A DNA stretch of 64,000 nucleotides from Tridacna crocea (lineage: Eukaryota > Mollusca > Bivalvia > Cardiida > Cardiidae). A model generated the notes under the pieces. The model was not told where the DNA came from. It was given only the letters and a program-made list of their open reading frames with translations, and ran no database searches. A program made the position numbers and the translations under genes. The first letter of the stretch is position 1. Each line of letters opens with the position of its first letter. The stretch spans positions 65,416,192 through 65,480,191 of the forward strand of contig OX031061.1 of NCBI GenBank assembly GCA_943736015.1, read 5' to 3'. Positions 9,935 to 20,012 of the stretch are shown one piece after another.

Positions 9935-10300
9935 CACTGAAGGGATATGCTGAAGAGGCACACTCCGAACATTGCACGATTAGTTTCGCCAACACATCGG
10001 CCGTCAGTCATCAACATGGACATCGTCACCACACGAGTGACAAAGTGTATGCGGGAGAAGACGAAACTATTATTAGCCAAAGTTCAAATGGTCAGGGTCA
10101 AAGCCAGGGCCATGGCCATTCACACTGCAAGGACGGCGTACCGAAGTCGGTGTCTGCCATTGCGTGGATGGTCATTCTTGGAGATGGAATTCATAATTTC
10201 AGCGATGGGCTGGCCATAGGAGCTGCGTTTGCCAACAGCATTACAGGAGGTTTCAGTACATCTATTGCTGTGTTCTGCCATGAGTTGCCACATGAAATAG
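9935..10300 (+). CDS. ZIP zinc transporter (LIV-1 subfamily), internal exon
   Basis: This exon lies between the acceptor TTTTTGCAG and the donor G|GTATTG and has 122 codons including split ones. It encodes a His-rich cytosolic loop ([14 protein letters not shown]) followed by the TM4 metal-binding segment [13 protein letters not shown] and the start of the TM5 signature, CHELPHEIG. In ZIP proteins the HNxxDG and HExPHE motifs supply the binuclear metal site, and HExPHExGD marks the LIV-1 branch. The HEIG|D split matches exactly with the exon at 12220. The HELPHE form and CHE residues are closest to SLC39A5/6/10/12 rather than the SLC39A8/14 EExPHE form, so zinc import is the likely role. Exons for TM1-3 were not found in the window. 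Starts such as the in-frame ATG at 9826 belong to the intron. Confidence 0.93.
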
Positions 10301-10472
10301 GTATTGTCACATTTAACCTTTTCCCACATAAACCCTGGGTCTGTATTCACCAACCGTTCTCAAAAACGTTACTTGTATTTTTTTTCAAGATTTTTTGACT
10401 CTGAAAGTAACAGAACGTCTGATTGGTTAAAACAAAAGGTTTAGCCAATTAGAGGTTCTGTTACTTTTACAT

Positions 10473-10775
10473 GTATTGTATGGTACATGTATTTAACGCT
10501 GTTTTCAACATTATTTCAGTTATATCGTGGCAGTCAGTGCACCTATCCATGCATTCCTGGAGTCTCTTTTACCAGTACTCCGCAAAATTTTCTTTCCAAG
10601 CCATTGGCTGCTTTCCAACATAACCGTCCTTGAAACAGCGGTCAGAGGTAGAAGAGGAAGGAATCCTGCTGCAATGACAATGATTAATCCCTCGAAAGAA
10701 ATTGGCCGAGCCAGGGATCGAACCCACAACCCCCTTTTATCAAGTCCTACATGCTACTGACTGAGCTGTTTGGAC
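10473..10775 (-). repeat. tRNA-derived SINE, subfamily 1
   Basis: Read on the - strand: a tRNA-like head (GGGTTCGATCCCTGGCTCGG B-box region), the CCAGGAATGCATGGATAGGT body, and a 3' end AAAACAGCGTTAAATACATG. It lies in the first ZIP intron seen here. The body matches at least eight other copies in the window. Confidence 0.85.
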
Positions 10776-10905
10776 TGGACACAGTGACAAGAAAGAAAAT
10801 TTTTGCGGACTGAATTTTGATATTTTTCTGTCTCTTCCAGCATAACTTGTTCAATACAAACTTGTTTATGAATATCTTCAATTTCAGAAAAAAGGGCCGT
10901 GTGCT

Positions 10906-11129
10906 TTAACTCTATACCAAACAGTCCCGACTTTTGACAACCCTGAGAAAGAAGCCTTTTGAAAACATTGTAAGAAAAGGAGAAAATGCTGGTAACCAGC
11001 ATTTTCTCCTTTTCCCACAATGTTTCCCCCCCTTCATAAACCAAATTTTAATTTTTCAGACATATTTTTCATCTGCAAATGCTTTCAATGTAGACTAGTT
11101 TATTATTTCGTCATTTGGTAAAGAGTTAA
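10906..11129 (+). repeat. TTAA-hairpin element, + copy in ZIP intron
   Basis: TTAACTCTATACCAAACAGT to TTTGGTAAAGAGTTAA with core GCTGGTAACCAGC; the left arm has GTAAGAAAAGG. Confidence 0.85.
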
Positions 11130-11335
11130 ATGGGCAGTGTGCATAATTCTAATTAAGACTGTCAAGGCTTCATTATGCCATTTGTATTCAAATACATAAC
11201 TTGTGCATGACAGTGTATGAATTTCAGGTCAATGCTTAACTTTTCAATTTCTTCATAGAATATAGATTAAAAAAAATTGAATAAAGTGCTATTGCTAAGT
11301 AAGCTTTGTAACTCTCTAACACGCAATTCCAAGTT

Positions 11336-11621
11336 TTAACTCTTTACCATATGGCAATATTTTAGGCTTGTCCAAATCGAAAGCAGATGACAAATAAAAC
11401 ATGACTCAAAAATTAAAATTTGTTGCTCCTGAGATAGGAAGCCTTAAGAAAATGTTGTTCGAAGAGGAGAAAATGCTGGTAATCAGCATTTTCTCCTTTT
11501 CAAACAATTTTTTCTACCCTTCACAAAACAAATTTCAAATTTTCAGTCACTTTTATTTTGTCATCTGCAAATGCTTTAGATTTGGACAAGCCAAAAATAT
11601 TGTCATTAGGTAATGAGTTAA
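11336..11621. repeat. Chimeric TTAA-hairpin element with two right-type ends
   Basis: The left end is of the GGCTTGTCCAAATCGAAAGC (- type) form. The right end is TTTGGACAAGCCAAAAATAT followed by GGTAATGAGTTAA (+ type). A CCTGAGATAGGAAGCC block and a complete hairpin with core GCTGGTAATCAGC lie between. It looks like a fusion of a - fragment with most of a + copy. Confidence 0.75.
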
Positions 11622-11622
11622 T

Positions 11623-11668
11623 ATCAGACCGCAAATTTTGTGCAGTCTGATCTTTATCTACACAGGCC
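11623..11668. repeat. H2 palindromic element, partial
   Basis: TCAGACCGCA, TGTGCAGTCTGATC and TTTATCTACAC: the 5' arm is shortened and the 3' arm kept. Confidence 0.6.
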
Positions 11669-11695
11669 ATGATGGAAAATTATTGTGAAAGGCAC

Positions 11696-11928
11696 TTAAT
11701 CCTATACTACACAATGTCCAGTTTTAAAGACCCTAAAGAAAAAGACTTATGGAAACATTGCGGGAAAGGAGAAATGCTGGTTACTAGCATTTTCTCTTTT
11801 TTCCACTCTATTTTCTACCATATGAAAGATAGATTTTATATTTTGAGTTACATTTAATTATTTGTCGTCTGCTAATGCCTTCATTTTGGACCAATCTAAA
11901 CCATTTTCGTTTGGTAAGGAAGTGTTAA
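11696..11928 (+). repeat. TTAA-hairpin element, + copy
   Basis: TTAATCCTATACTACACAAT to GGTAAGGAAGTGTTAA; core GCTGGTTACTAGC. Confidence 0.8.
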
Positions 11929-11946
11929 TTGATAAATAAAGTTAAT

Positions 11947-12154
11947 TTAATTCTTTACTAAACAACAAAAGTTTGGACTAGTCCGAATTGAAAGCATTGC
12001 AGACAACAAAAGAACTTTAAAATCAAAAATAGAAATTTGATTTGGAAAGGGTAGAAAACATGATGGGAAAAGGAGAAAATCCTGGTTACCAATGCTTTTA
12101 AAAGCTTTTTTTCTCAGGGTCGTCAAAAGTTGGGACTGTGTGGTAATGGGTTAA
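11947..12154 (-). repeat. TTAA-hairpin element, - copy with half hairpin deleted
   Basis: TTAATTCTTTACTAAACAAC to GTGGTAATGGGTTAA. After CCTGGTTACCA most of the right arm is missing. Confidence 0.75.
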
Positions 12155-12219
12155 TAAATTAATAATTAATGAAATTTAATTAAGTTAAATAAATAAAGTG
12201 GTAATTTTTTTTCTTTCAG

Positions 12220-12407
12220 GTGACTTTGCCATGCTTCTGCGGGCAGGCATGTCTGCTAAACAAGCCATAATTTACAACTGTATATCATCCATTCTGTGTT
12301 TTGTCGGAATGCTGATTGGTGTTGCCATTGGCAACATACATAATGCCAGTCTTTGGATCTTTGCTGTTGTAGCTGGGATGTTTCTGTATATAGCGCTAGT
12401 TGATATG
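12220..12407 (+). CDS. ZIP zinc transporter, penultimate coding exon
   Basis: Acceptor TTTTCTTTCAG at 12219; donor ATG|GTGAGT at 12408. It enters in phase with the exon ending at 10300, giving [20 protein letters not shown], and leaves at a codon boundary. The 62 complete codons cover the rest of the HExPHExGDFA metal-site helix, an amphipathic AKQAIIYN stretch and two hydrophobic segments (SILCFVGMLIGVAIG and IFAVVAGMFLYIALVDM). The AGMFLYIALVDM block is a ZIP-family hallmark. The intron on each side is filled with TTAA-hairpin and SINE copies, so unspliced transcripts would contain several hairpins. Confidence 0.93.
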
Positions 12408-12854
12408 GTGAGTAGCCCTAAAAAAAGTTTGATAGAGGAAGTAGGCTTCCTACCCCTTTCCTACCCCCTTCCTTAAAAAAGTCAAATCTGTTGTTTTTTT
12501 TATATGTAGATGGTTCTAGTGCACCATACAATAAAATTTTGTATTAGTTGATTAATAAGGATTTATACGGATATAATATTTTTGCACATTTCTAACCTAC
12601 CAGAAATTCCTTTCACATCCATCTTGAAATTATTTGTTGATACTTTTGTTAGTTTCCCGAGTACGGAGGAAATTATTATCTCCCTTTGTAATGAGAATAT
12701 AGTGGTTTTAGATTTATAAATGATAATTCTAGAAAAGTAAAAAAGAAAAAAGTGGCTTGGTGAAAGTTGTACAGTTATAATCATTTTTAATCATAGCAAA
12801 TTTTGTAGGAGAATATTGAAGTGGAAAAAGTTTTCCATTAGGAGGGTACCACCT

Positions 12855-13048
12855 TAACCCTTTATGAAACAACAAAATGTTAGACTGGTCCAAATTGAAA
12901 GCGTTTGAAGACTACAAAATGAATGTGACTAAAGAATTAAAATATGTTTTAGGAAGGGAAGAAAACATTATGGGAAAAGGAGAAAATGCTGGTTACCAGC
13001 ATTTTCTCCTTTTCCCATGCTGTTTTCTAACGGCTTCTGTAGAAATTG
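12855..13048 (-). repeat. TTAA-hairpin element, - copy, right end replaced by SINE
   Basis: TTAACCCTTTATGAAACAAC through both arms (core GCTGGTTACCAGC) to CTAACGGCTTCTG, then the SINE begins. Confidence 0.8.
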
Positions 13049-13049
13049 G

Positions 13050-13364
13050 TTGATTTATTAATTGGTGTTTAAAGCTGTTTCAACATTATTTCAGTTATAT
13101 TGTGGCAGCCAGTTCACCTATCCACACTTTTATGGATTTTTTTTATTTTTTTTTGCAGTAATCTGCACAATATTCTTTTCAAGCCACTGGCTTCTTTCCC
13201 ACATAAAACTATCATTGAAACAGTGATGAGCACTGGAAGAAGAACGAATCATGTAGAAATGACTATCATCAATCCTCGGAAAGAAATTTGCCGAGCCAGA
13301 GATCGAACCCATGATCCGCTGTTCTCTAGTCCTGTACACTACCAACTTAGCTGCCAGGCTCGGT
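13050..13364 (-). repeat. tRNA-derived SINE, subfamily 1, in ZIP intron
   Basis: The - strand begins CCGAGCCTGGCAGCTAAGTT with a B-box-like ATGGGTTCGATCTCTGGC, followed by the shared body and a 3' end AACAGCTTTAAACACC. An internal T-run at 13138-13154 interrupts the body. Confidence 0.85.
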
Positions 13365-13390
13365 AGAATTTACACAAAAAAAAATGCACT

Positions 13391-13616
13391 TTAACTTTTT
13401 ACCACTCAATCCCTACTTTTGACGCCCCTGAGAAAGAAGCCCTTTGAAAACACTGTGGGAAAAGGAGAAAATGCTGGTAACCAGCATTTTCTTTTCTCAC
13501 AGTGTTTTCTACCCTTTCCAGAACAAATTTCTATTTTTCAGTCAACTTTATTTTGTCATCTGCAAATGCTTTCAATTTGGACCAGTCAAAAATTTTCACG
13601 TGTGGTAATGAGCTAA
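13391..13616 (+). repeat. TTAA-hairpin element, + copy
   Basis: TTAACTTTTTACCACTCAAT to GTGGTAATGAGCTAA. Both arms carry CACTGTG in place of CATTGTG. Confidence 0.85.
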
Positions 13617-13704
13617 ATTATTCGATAAGCCAGCCAATGAGGTCATTACTCTATGACATAATATTATGTGATACTGAGAGACTTTTATTTTTTATTTTTC
13701 GTAG

Positions 13705-13851
13705 CTACCAGAAATGTCCTCCGTAGATGCCAAAGAAGGAGAAAATCCGTTTTTCCACCTGTTTCTACAAATACTAGGTATGATGATTGGAGCGGGTATA
13801 ATGTTGATTATAGCCCTGTATGAAGAGGACCTGAAAACTGTGTTTGATTAG
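13705..13851 (+). CDS. ZIP zinc transporter, last coding exon with stop
   Basis: Acceptor TTTTTCGTAG at 13704. The exon opens in frame as LPEMSSVDAKEG, continuing ALVDM from the previous exon to give the family block ALVDMLPEM. One hydrophobic helix follows (FLQILGMMIGAGIMLIIALY) and a short tail EEDLKTVFD ends at TAG. The 48-residue end is the normal ZIP C-terminal architecture: last TM helix and a very short extracytosolic tail. The three exons seen give 232 residues, against several hundred for whole LIV-1 ZIPs, so the N-terminal half lies outside the window or was missed. No good polyadenylation signal was seen close to the stop. Confidence 0.92.
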   Translation, partial: LPEMSSVDAKEGENPFFHLFLQILGMMIGAGIMLIIALYEEDLKTVFD

Positions 13852-14297
13852 CTGTAAATCCTGAGTTTCTATAAGCCGTAGGAAGTAGCTTTTTGAAAAC
13901 TATGTGGAAAAAGAAGAAAATGCTGGTAACCAGTATTTTCTCCTTTTCCTGCACTGTTTTCTATTTTATCACAGACAATTCTTACAATCCAATCAAGCTT
14001 TCTACAACACAATTCCGAGTTTCAGTTATCACGATGAAGTAGCCTTTTAAAAACTGTGGAAAAAGAAGAAAATGCTGGTAACTGTGTTTTCTATCCTATC
14101 ACAGACAAGATAAGCTCTCTGCCCGACAATCCCATGTTTCCATGAATGTTAGGGAGTAGCCTAACCCTAACCCTGGTAACCAGCATTTTCTTTTTTCCCA
14201 CACTGTTTTCTATCTATCACAGACATTTGCAACCATCAAATCATGATTTGATTTGTCATCTGCAAATGCTTCCAATTTGGGCCCACTTAAAACTGAG
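13852..14297 (+). repeat. Array of three eroded TTAA-hairpin middles
   Basis: Three successive pieces (about 13880, 14040 and 14150) each carry a GTAGCC-like block, a GCTGGTAAC core and TTTTCTAT..ATCACAGACA. Ends are mostly missing. It directly follows the ZIP stop codon and so lies in the probable 3' UTR. Confidence 0.6.
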
Positions 14298-14512
14298 TTA
14301 ACCCATTACCACACAATCCCTAAACTGAAAGGTTTGCAAACAATAATTGAAAAGATGGCAGACATAATGGTATTTGTCTTTGAAATGCCTGAAAAAAATC
14401 ACAAAATAGATCAAAACGCATGTTATCAGCATTTTTCCTTTTCCTCAAATGTTTTCTATGACTGTCTTCTTCAGAATTGCTGAAACACTTGGTTGTTTGG
14501 TAAAAGGATAAC
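14298..14512. repeat. TTAA-hairpin element, degenerate
   Basis: TTAACCCATTACCACACAAT to TTGTTTGGTAAAAGGATAA. The arms are largely replaced; ATGTTATCAGCAT survives in the middle. Confidence 0.55.
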
Positions 14513-14667
14513 TCATTTATTACCTCTGTGTGATTGCATTGTGAGAAAAGGAGCAATATTGCTTGATGCAAGTACTATTGCTGCTTTTTCATCAGTGCTT
14601 TCAAAATTCAACCACTACCTGGGTTTAGATATACAATAATCAATGAAGGACTAAAATAGCATGTAAG

Positions 14668-14890
14668 ATTTTACCTTACAGTCCAGATTTTTGATCACCC
14701 TGAGGAAGAAGCCTTTTGAAAACTTTGAGGGAAAAGGAGAAAATGCTGGTAACCAGCATTTTCTCCTTTTCCCAGAAAGTTTTCGTCCTTGTCAAAGGGA
14801 AATTCCACCTTTGAGTCATGTTTAAATTGTCGTCTGCAAATGCTTCCAATTTGGGCAAGTCTAAAACCTTGTGGTTTGGTAAAGAGGTAA
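14668..14890 (+). repeat. TTAA-hairpin element, + copy
   Basis: TTTTACCTTACAGTCC to TTTGGTAAAGAGGTAA. The arms have AACTTTGAGGG opposite CCCAGAAAGTT. Confidence 0.8.
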
Positions 14891-14909
14891 ATGAATTAAT
14901 CCATACAGC

Positions 14910-15040
14910 ATTAGCTCTATACCACACAAATTGAAAGCATCTACAGATGACTAATTGATTTTGGCTGAAATGACCAAATTTGTCCTCATAAACATTGTGG
15001 AAAAATTCCTGTAGACTGATCTTAATTGACGTCATCCAAA
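14910..15040 (-). repeat. TTAA-hairpin element, - fragment
   Basis: TTAGCTCTATACCACAC, AAATTGAAAGCATCTACAG and AACATTGTGGAAAAATTCC. Confidence 0.5.
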
Positions 15041-15169
15041 AATTATGAAAAAGCAATAAAAGTTGTGTTCAGGTACATCTTTCCTTTCATTAAAAGGGTA
15101 ATTCTTCACCAAACATTAAATTTCAAGATTTTTTTTTATACAGAAAGAAGTTGCTGAAAACAAATTGGA

Positions 15170-15350
15170 TAACTGCATAAGCAGAAATTTTTGCAACTTG
15201 GAAATTTTTGCCAGTTCGTTAATTTGAAAAACTGACAACTTCTCTATTCACATATTTTACCACAAGTATATAAAGACTGTCTTGAATTCTCAAATATTTC
15301 TGTAAACAAAATGTCTGTAATCAGTATTTCGCAAACATTTCAACACATGT
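15170..15350. repeat. Dispersed repeat related to 5780-5990
   Basis: GAAATTTTTGCAACTTGG, TATAAAGACTGTCTTGAATT and AAAATGTCTGTAATCAGTAT. Confidence 0.4.
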
Positions 15351-15394
15351 TTATATCCATGTATAAGGAATCCATTTTGAAGGAATTTTGTCTT

Positions 15395-15689
15395 TGGAGG
15401 AAAGAAAACATTGTGAAAAAAGAGAGAAAATGCTGGTTACCAGCATTTCTCCTTTTCCCGCCATGTTTGACCCTTGACCACATAATCCCTGACAACCCTG
15501 AAAGAAAAGGCTTTTAAAAACATTATGGGAAGAGGAGAAAATGGTGGTAGCCAGCATTTTCTCCGTTTCCCACCATGTTTTCCATCTTAACAAAGACAGA
15601 AATCATGAAATAATTAACATGTAGTTTGTTGTCTGCAAATGCTCTGAGTTTGGTTCCGTCTAAAAGTGTGTCATTTGGTAAATAGTTAA
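15395..15689 (+). repeat. TTAA-hairpin fragment followed by a + copy
   Basis: A hairpin middle (15400-15470) is followed by a copy from GACCACATAATCCCTGAC to TTTGGTAAATAGTTAA. The arms of the second show unpaired substitutions (GGTGGTAGCCAGC core). Confidence 0.7.
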
Positions 15690-16044
15690 ATATAGGATTA
15701 TTTAGTAAAGAGACAATATATGGGAGAAAGTGATGTTTGGGTCGAGTGTCGGAGTCTTATACGAGAGGTTGGGTCTTCATATTGTGTAACCTTTGGGGGC
15801 TACCCACATCACAGGTTGAATGTTGGTTACGCTTTTTCATGAAATGATCATTGAGAGGGATTTGAAGAACTTGTTAGAATTTGCCTGCTATTTACCATCA
15901 AGGTAAAATAGATAAGAAAAACAAGTGAAAGAAAAGTAATTGTATTGAAACAGAAGTGGATTTAAAAAAAACAGGTATAAAAAGGTTAACAAATACATGT
16001 ACATGTATATGTTTTACAGATATTCAATTTTTTTTTTAACACTC
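15690..16044. other. Unassigned spacer
   Basis: No recognised repeat or exon. It contains ATGTACATGTATATG and a T-run at 16029-16039. Confidence 0.35.
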
Positions 16045-16690
16045 AAAGCCCCAGTAAAGGCCAAATCATCAAAGCAAGTGTTATAATACAATTGAATTTA
16101 AATCATACCAATTCAAAGAATGGAAAATATAGTTGAGCTGACAGTCTGTTATCATTTGGTTGGGCCATGTTAGTCTCTGACAAAAAAAATTAGAAATCAG
16201 GCAAAAAGTAAACAAAAGACACAGTTACCTGGCAGATTTTAACCTTGTTTTGAAATTAATTTCTCTGTCAGCGACTAACAGTTGGACCAACAGTACAGTG
16301 ACAGATTGTCATCCTCACAATAATTTCCATTCTTTTAACCCTTTCCCATACAATGATGATTTTTAACGACCCTCAGAAAAAAAGCCTTTTGAAAACATTG
16401 TGGGAAAAGGAGAAAATGCTGGTTACCAGCATTTTCTCCTTTTCCCACAATGTTTTCAAACCTATCAATAAACAATTGCACCATATGAGCCACACTGAAA
16501 TTGTTGTCTGCAAATGCTTTCAATTTGGACAGGGCTAAAATTTTGTCGTCTGGTAAAGAGTTAAATTGTATGATATAAATTCAAATGCATTTAAACAGTC
16601 TGCTTTGTTTACTCTTGGCCTTTATTGTCACTTTAATTTTATCTTTTCTTGATTGTGCATATTTGTTGTTGTTGTTGTTTTAGTAATTTA
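16045..16690 (+). repeat. R8 repeat, copy interrupted by a TTAA-hairpin element
   Basis: About 330 bp of R8 (CCCCAGTAAAGGCCAAATC, CAGGCAAAAAGTAAACAAAAG, ACCTGGCAGATTTTAACC, TTCTCTGTCAGCGA, TTGTCATCCTCACA) resumes after the insertion as TATGATATAAATTCAAATGC and GCCTTTATTGTCACTTTAA. The copy at 20370 lacks the insertion. Confidence 0.8.
16335..16564 (+). repeat. TTAA-hairpin element, + copy inserted in R8
   Basis: TTAACCCTTTCCCATACAAT to CTGGTAAAGAGTTAA. The two 33-nt arms are perfect complements around a single T. Exact TTAA flanks adjoin R8 sequence on both sides. Confidence 0.95.
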
Positions 16691-16954
16691 TCACAGATGT
16701 TTGTGTAATGTATAAGCCTACAACTTTACAGGCTATTTTTAGATCAACTCTTTAATAGTAGTGGTGATGCAAAGGAAAAGTTTTTTAGTTTTTTTAAGGA
16801 CAGCAGAAATAGTCTATAGAGTAAAGTGCTGAAATGTGAAAACAGGAATGTGAAAGATGTGAGTGTTGATATTTGCTATATGATGTTTATGTTATGTGAG
16901 AATGACTGATGTTCAGTATTATATGCTTGTCATATTCCTATGAATTTTTTGGCT

Positions 16955-17075
16955 GAATTGCATGCATTGACAAACAGAAAATTGACCAGTAGTGAAAAGT
17001 TTTGGCCCACGTCAGGGTTGATACTTTTTCGCAGATGCATTAAGAGCCATTTTCACAGAGCACAGCTCTTGCATT
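16955..17075 (+). repeat. H5 element, palindrome partly deleted
   Basis: GAAAATTGACCAGTAGTG, AAAGTTTTGGCCCACGTC, GTTGATACTTTTTCGCAG. Compare the full palindrome at 46550. Confidence 0.6.
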
Positions 17076-17113
17076 TACATAGTCGGAGCCAATTTGTTAG
17101 TGGTTTTAGATGT

Positions 17114-17348
17114 GATTATCCCATTACCACACAATCCCTACTTTTGACAACCCTGAGAAAGAAACTTTTGAAAACATTGTGGGAAAAGGAGAAAATGCTG
17201 GTAACCAGCATTTTCTCCTTTTCCCACAATGTTTTCTACTCTATCAAAGAAGAAATACACTATTTGAGCCACACACTGAAATTGTCGTCTGCAAAATTAA
17301 TGCTTTCAATTTTGACAAGGCTAAAATTTTTTTGTCTGTTAAAGAGTT
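17114..17348 (+). repeat. TTAA-hairpin element, + copy
   Basis: CCCATTACCACACAATCCC to GTCTGTTAAAGAGTTAC. The 33-nt arms are perfect complements with core GCTGGTAACCAGC. Confidence 0.88.
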
Positions 17349-17493
17349 ACTACTCTGAATATTTTCCAGTCTAGAATTTTGTTATTTAGTAAAGAGTTTT
17401 TTCTGTCTAAAAGGGTAGAAGGTTGAGCTGTGAAGATGTGTACAAATTTGATCATAATGTTATTTTCTTGTCTTTATTACATTACTTTTATCT

Positions 17494-17981
17494 TATCTGG
17501 CCTGTAACATGCAAAAAGGAGCATTTGTACATTAGTATTAAATATTTACCAAACAACAAACTTTTAGACATCTGCAAATTGAAAGTTTTGGGGATGACAA
17601 AAGAACGTGACTCAAAAATTGAAACTTGACTTTAGAAGAGTAGAAAACAGAGTGGGAAAAGGAGAAAATGCTGGTGACCATCATTTTCTCCTTTTTCCGC
17701 AATGTTTTCAGAAAGCTTTTTCCTCTGGGGTGTAAAAATAAGGGATTGTTTGCAAATGGGTAAAGTGATGTCTTAGATAAGTCTGCACAGACTTATCTGA
17801 AACACTGTTTTTCCGTTTTTATGTTTTTTTCTGTTTTGTATAAGTCGTACTATGGGACAAAATCCAAGGTAGTAGTAAAACTGCCATCTCCGGTAAGCGT
17901 GCATGGACTGTGCAGGTAACTCTGGGATTACACTTTGTGCAAATGTCCGAATGTCCCTTTTCATGTGTTACAGGCCATATT
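17494..17981. repeat. H3 element containing a nested TTAA-hairpin copy
   Basis: Left end CTGGCCTGTAACATGC at 17497; right end CAAATGTCCGAATGTCCC and GTTACAGGCCAT up to 17981. These are inverted H3 termini. The H3 body (GTCTTAGATAAGTCTGCACAG, GTGCATGGACTGTGCAGG) follows the nested hairpin element at 17545-17763. Confidence 0.7.
17545..17763 (-). repeat. TTAA-hairpin element, - copy nested in H3
   Basis: ATATTTACCAAACAACAAAC to GTTTGCAAATGGGTAAA; core GCTGGTGACCATC. Confidence 0.75.
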
Positions 17982-18102
17982 ATTGAATCGTTATACTGCT
18001 AAATAAGTAAAGTAGTTTTTTTATTTGAAAATGCTAACTCTTAAGTATTAGCTGTTTGTATGGTCATTATTTGCCAAAAATATCTGTTAATTTTGGACAG
18101 TG

Positions 18103-18165
18103 TAGATCCAGGATCAGAAAATACATTTTGGTGCTGTCTGATCTCGGATCTTGGCTCTACAAAAG
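18103..18165. repeat. H2 palindromic element
   Basis: GTGTAGATCCAGGATCAG and CTGTCTGATCTCGGATC with a widened AAATACATTTTGG centre. Confidence 0.65.
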
Positions 18166-18168
18166 CAG

Positions 18169-18380
18169 TTAACTCTTTACCAAACTACAAAATAATAGAA
18201 TGGTTCAAATTGAAAGCATTTGCAGATGACAAAATTAATCTGATTGAAAAGTTAAAATTTGGTTTGGGAAGGATAGAAAACAGCATTGGTTACCAGCACT
18301 TTCTTCTTTTCTCTAAATGTTTTCCAAAGGCTTCTTTCTCAGGGTTGTCAAAAGTCGGGATTGTATGGTAAACATTTTAA
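18169..18380 (-). repeat. TTAA-hairpin element, - copy with left arm deleted
   Basis: TTAACTCTTTACCAAACTAC to TGTATGGTAAACATTTTAA. About 25 bp of the first arm is missing (GAAAACAGCATTGGTTACC). Confidence 0.75.
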
Positions 18381-18386
18381 TTACTT

Positions 18387-18604
18387 TTAACTCTGTACTA
18401 GACAAGAAAATTTTAGACTTAATGCATATTGAAGCATTTGATAAATTTGGCATTACTTATAATATGGTAAGGTTTGTTTTAAAAAGGGTGGAAAACATTT
18501 TAGGAAAAGGAGAAAACACTGATTGCCAGGCTGTTCTCCTCTTTTCACAATGTTTTTGATGGTCTCCTCCGACAGGGTTGTCCAAAATGCAGGATTGTAA
18601 GGTA
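18387..18604 (-). repeat. TTAA-hairpin element, diverged - copy
   Basis: TTAACTCTGTACTAGACAAG, GGAAAACATTTTAGGAAAAGG, core ACTGATTGCCAGGC, then GATTGTAAGGTAG. Confidence 0.65.
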
Positions 18605-18605
18605 G

Positions 18606-18740
18606 TCCATCACTACACAGTCCCCAAGTTTGAACAACCCACGGGAAGAAGCCTTTTGAAAACATTGTGGGAAAAGAAGAAAATCAGCATTTTCTTCTTT
18701 TCCTACATTGTTTTCTACACTATCAAAGACAGATGTCATG
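18606..18740 (+). repeat. TTAA-hairpin element, + copy, truncated
   Basis: CATCACTACACAGTCCC then paired arms GGAAAAGAAGAAAAT and ATTTTCTTCTTTTCC without the GCTGGT centre. Truncated after ACTATCAAAGACAG. Confidence 0.7.
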
Positions 18741-18910
18741 AAGTGCTTTTATTCCGAACAAGTCTTAATTTTTTTTATTTGTTTTTTTTATGGGGGAGAG
18801 GGGGGAGGGTGGTAAAGTGTTAGAGCTTTCAACTTGCACTTAGTGTTCAGATGGGTAAAATATTTACTTAGTTTATTAGGATTTGAAATCCATAGATTGA
18901 GTGTTGTAAT

Positions 18911-18960
18911 AGAGAGAAAGAGAGAGAGAGAGACAGAGACAGAGAGAGACAGAGAGAGAG
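18911..18960. repeat. GA microsatellite
   Basis: GAGAGAGAGAGAGACAGAGA-type run. Confidence 0.9.
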
Positions 18961-19012
18961 CGCATGATTGCAAGATTTCCAATGTTACCTGCTGATCTCA
19001 TTGACTCTCTCT

Positions 19013-19242
19013 GACCCTTTACCACACAATCAGGACTTTCACCAACCCTAACAAAACAAGCTTTTTGAAAAAACATTTTGGGGAAAAGAGAAAATGCTGG
19101 TTACCAGCATTTTCTCCTTTTCCCACAATGTTTTCTCTTCTCCTCGATACAAATTTCAATTTTTGAGTCACATTTATTTTGCCATCTGCAAATGCTTTCA
19201 ATTTGGACCTGTCTAAAAATTTCTCATGTGGTAAAGAGTTAA
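19013..19242 (+). repeat. TTAA-hairpin element, + copy
   Basis: TGACCCTTTACCACACAATC to GTGGTAAAGAGTTAA; the left arm has an A insertion (AAAAAACATTTTGGGG). Confidence 0.85.
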
Positions 19243-19261
19243 GCCATTGTTGCAAGATGGG

Positions 19262-19535
19262 GATTGGATTGGAGTTTAACGCCAATTTAACAATTTTGTC
19301 ATGTCATGGCAGTCAGTGATCCACCCATGTGTTTCCTGGCTTTCTCACACCAGTACTGACAAATTTCTTGACAAAGCCACTGACCACTTTTCTTATTTGC
19401 ATCAGAGGTGAGAGGCCAAAAATTGCGAAGAAACTGAAAAGAAAGTCAGCTGCAACTGGGTATCGACCCTTTAACGTGCAAGTCACAAGCAAGATTGTTT
19501 AACCACTGAGTTACAAGGCGGGGTACATAGGGAGT
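19262..19535 (-). repeat. tRNA-derived SINE, subfamily 2, single-unit copy
   Basis: On the - strand it starts near GCCTTGTAACTCAGTGG with a B-box-like AGGGTCGATACCC, then CCTCTGATGC, one copy of the GTCAGTACTGGTGTGAGAAAG unit, and GGAAACACATGGGTGGATCAC. It ends AATTGGCGTTAAACTCC. The same unit is expanded tenfold in the copy at 61500. Confidence 0.8.
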
Positions 19536-19799
19536 AGGGTATAGTTAATGCTACATAAGGAAAAATCAACATCAAGTTCAGAGACTGTCCATGGAAAACA
19601 TTGTGGAAAAAGACTTGATTCCTGTACCCTTTGAAAAAAAAAATAACCCAAACTTCTTAATTCATTTTTTTTTTTTTTTTTCATTGACTACATAACAAGC
19701 TATCTGATTGGCAGAGAAATTCTATCTTCTGATTGGCTGAGAAATTCTATCTCCACCAATGAGGAAGCTGGTCATGGAGTTTTGAATAAGGACAGACTT
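19536..19799. other. Spacer with T-run and short duplication
   Basis: T-run at 19665-19680. GATTGGCAGAGAAATTCTATC is followed by GATTGGCTGAGAAATTCTATC, a 25-bp tandem duplication at 19708-19752. Confidence 0.6.
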
Positions 19800-20012
19800 A
19801 GCCCATTATCACAAAATCCTGAGTTTTAAAAACCTTTTTGAAAACATTGTAATAAAGGGGAAAATGCTAGTAATCAGCATTTTCTTGTTTTATCACAATG
19901 TTTACTTCCCATCCACAAACAAGTTTCAGTATTTTACTGACATATATTTTGTTTTGTGTATATGTTTTCATTTTAAACAGGTCTGAAATTTTGCCATGAG
20001 GTAAAAAGTTAA
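19800..20012 (+). repeat. TTAA-hairpin element, + copy
   Basis: TTAGCCCATTATCACAAAAT to GAGGTAAAAAGTTAA. Diverged arms; core GCTAGTAATCAGC. Confidence 0.8.

Noticed and set aside
10301-10398. C-terminal extension of the same ORF past HEIG
   Set aside because: The GT donor at 10301 and in-phase continuation at 12220 show this is intron.
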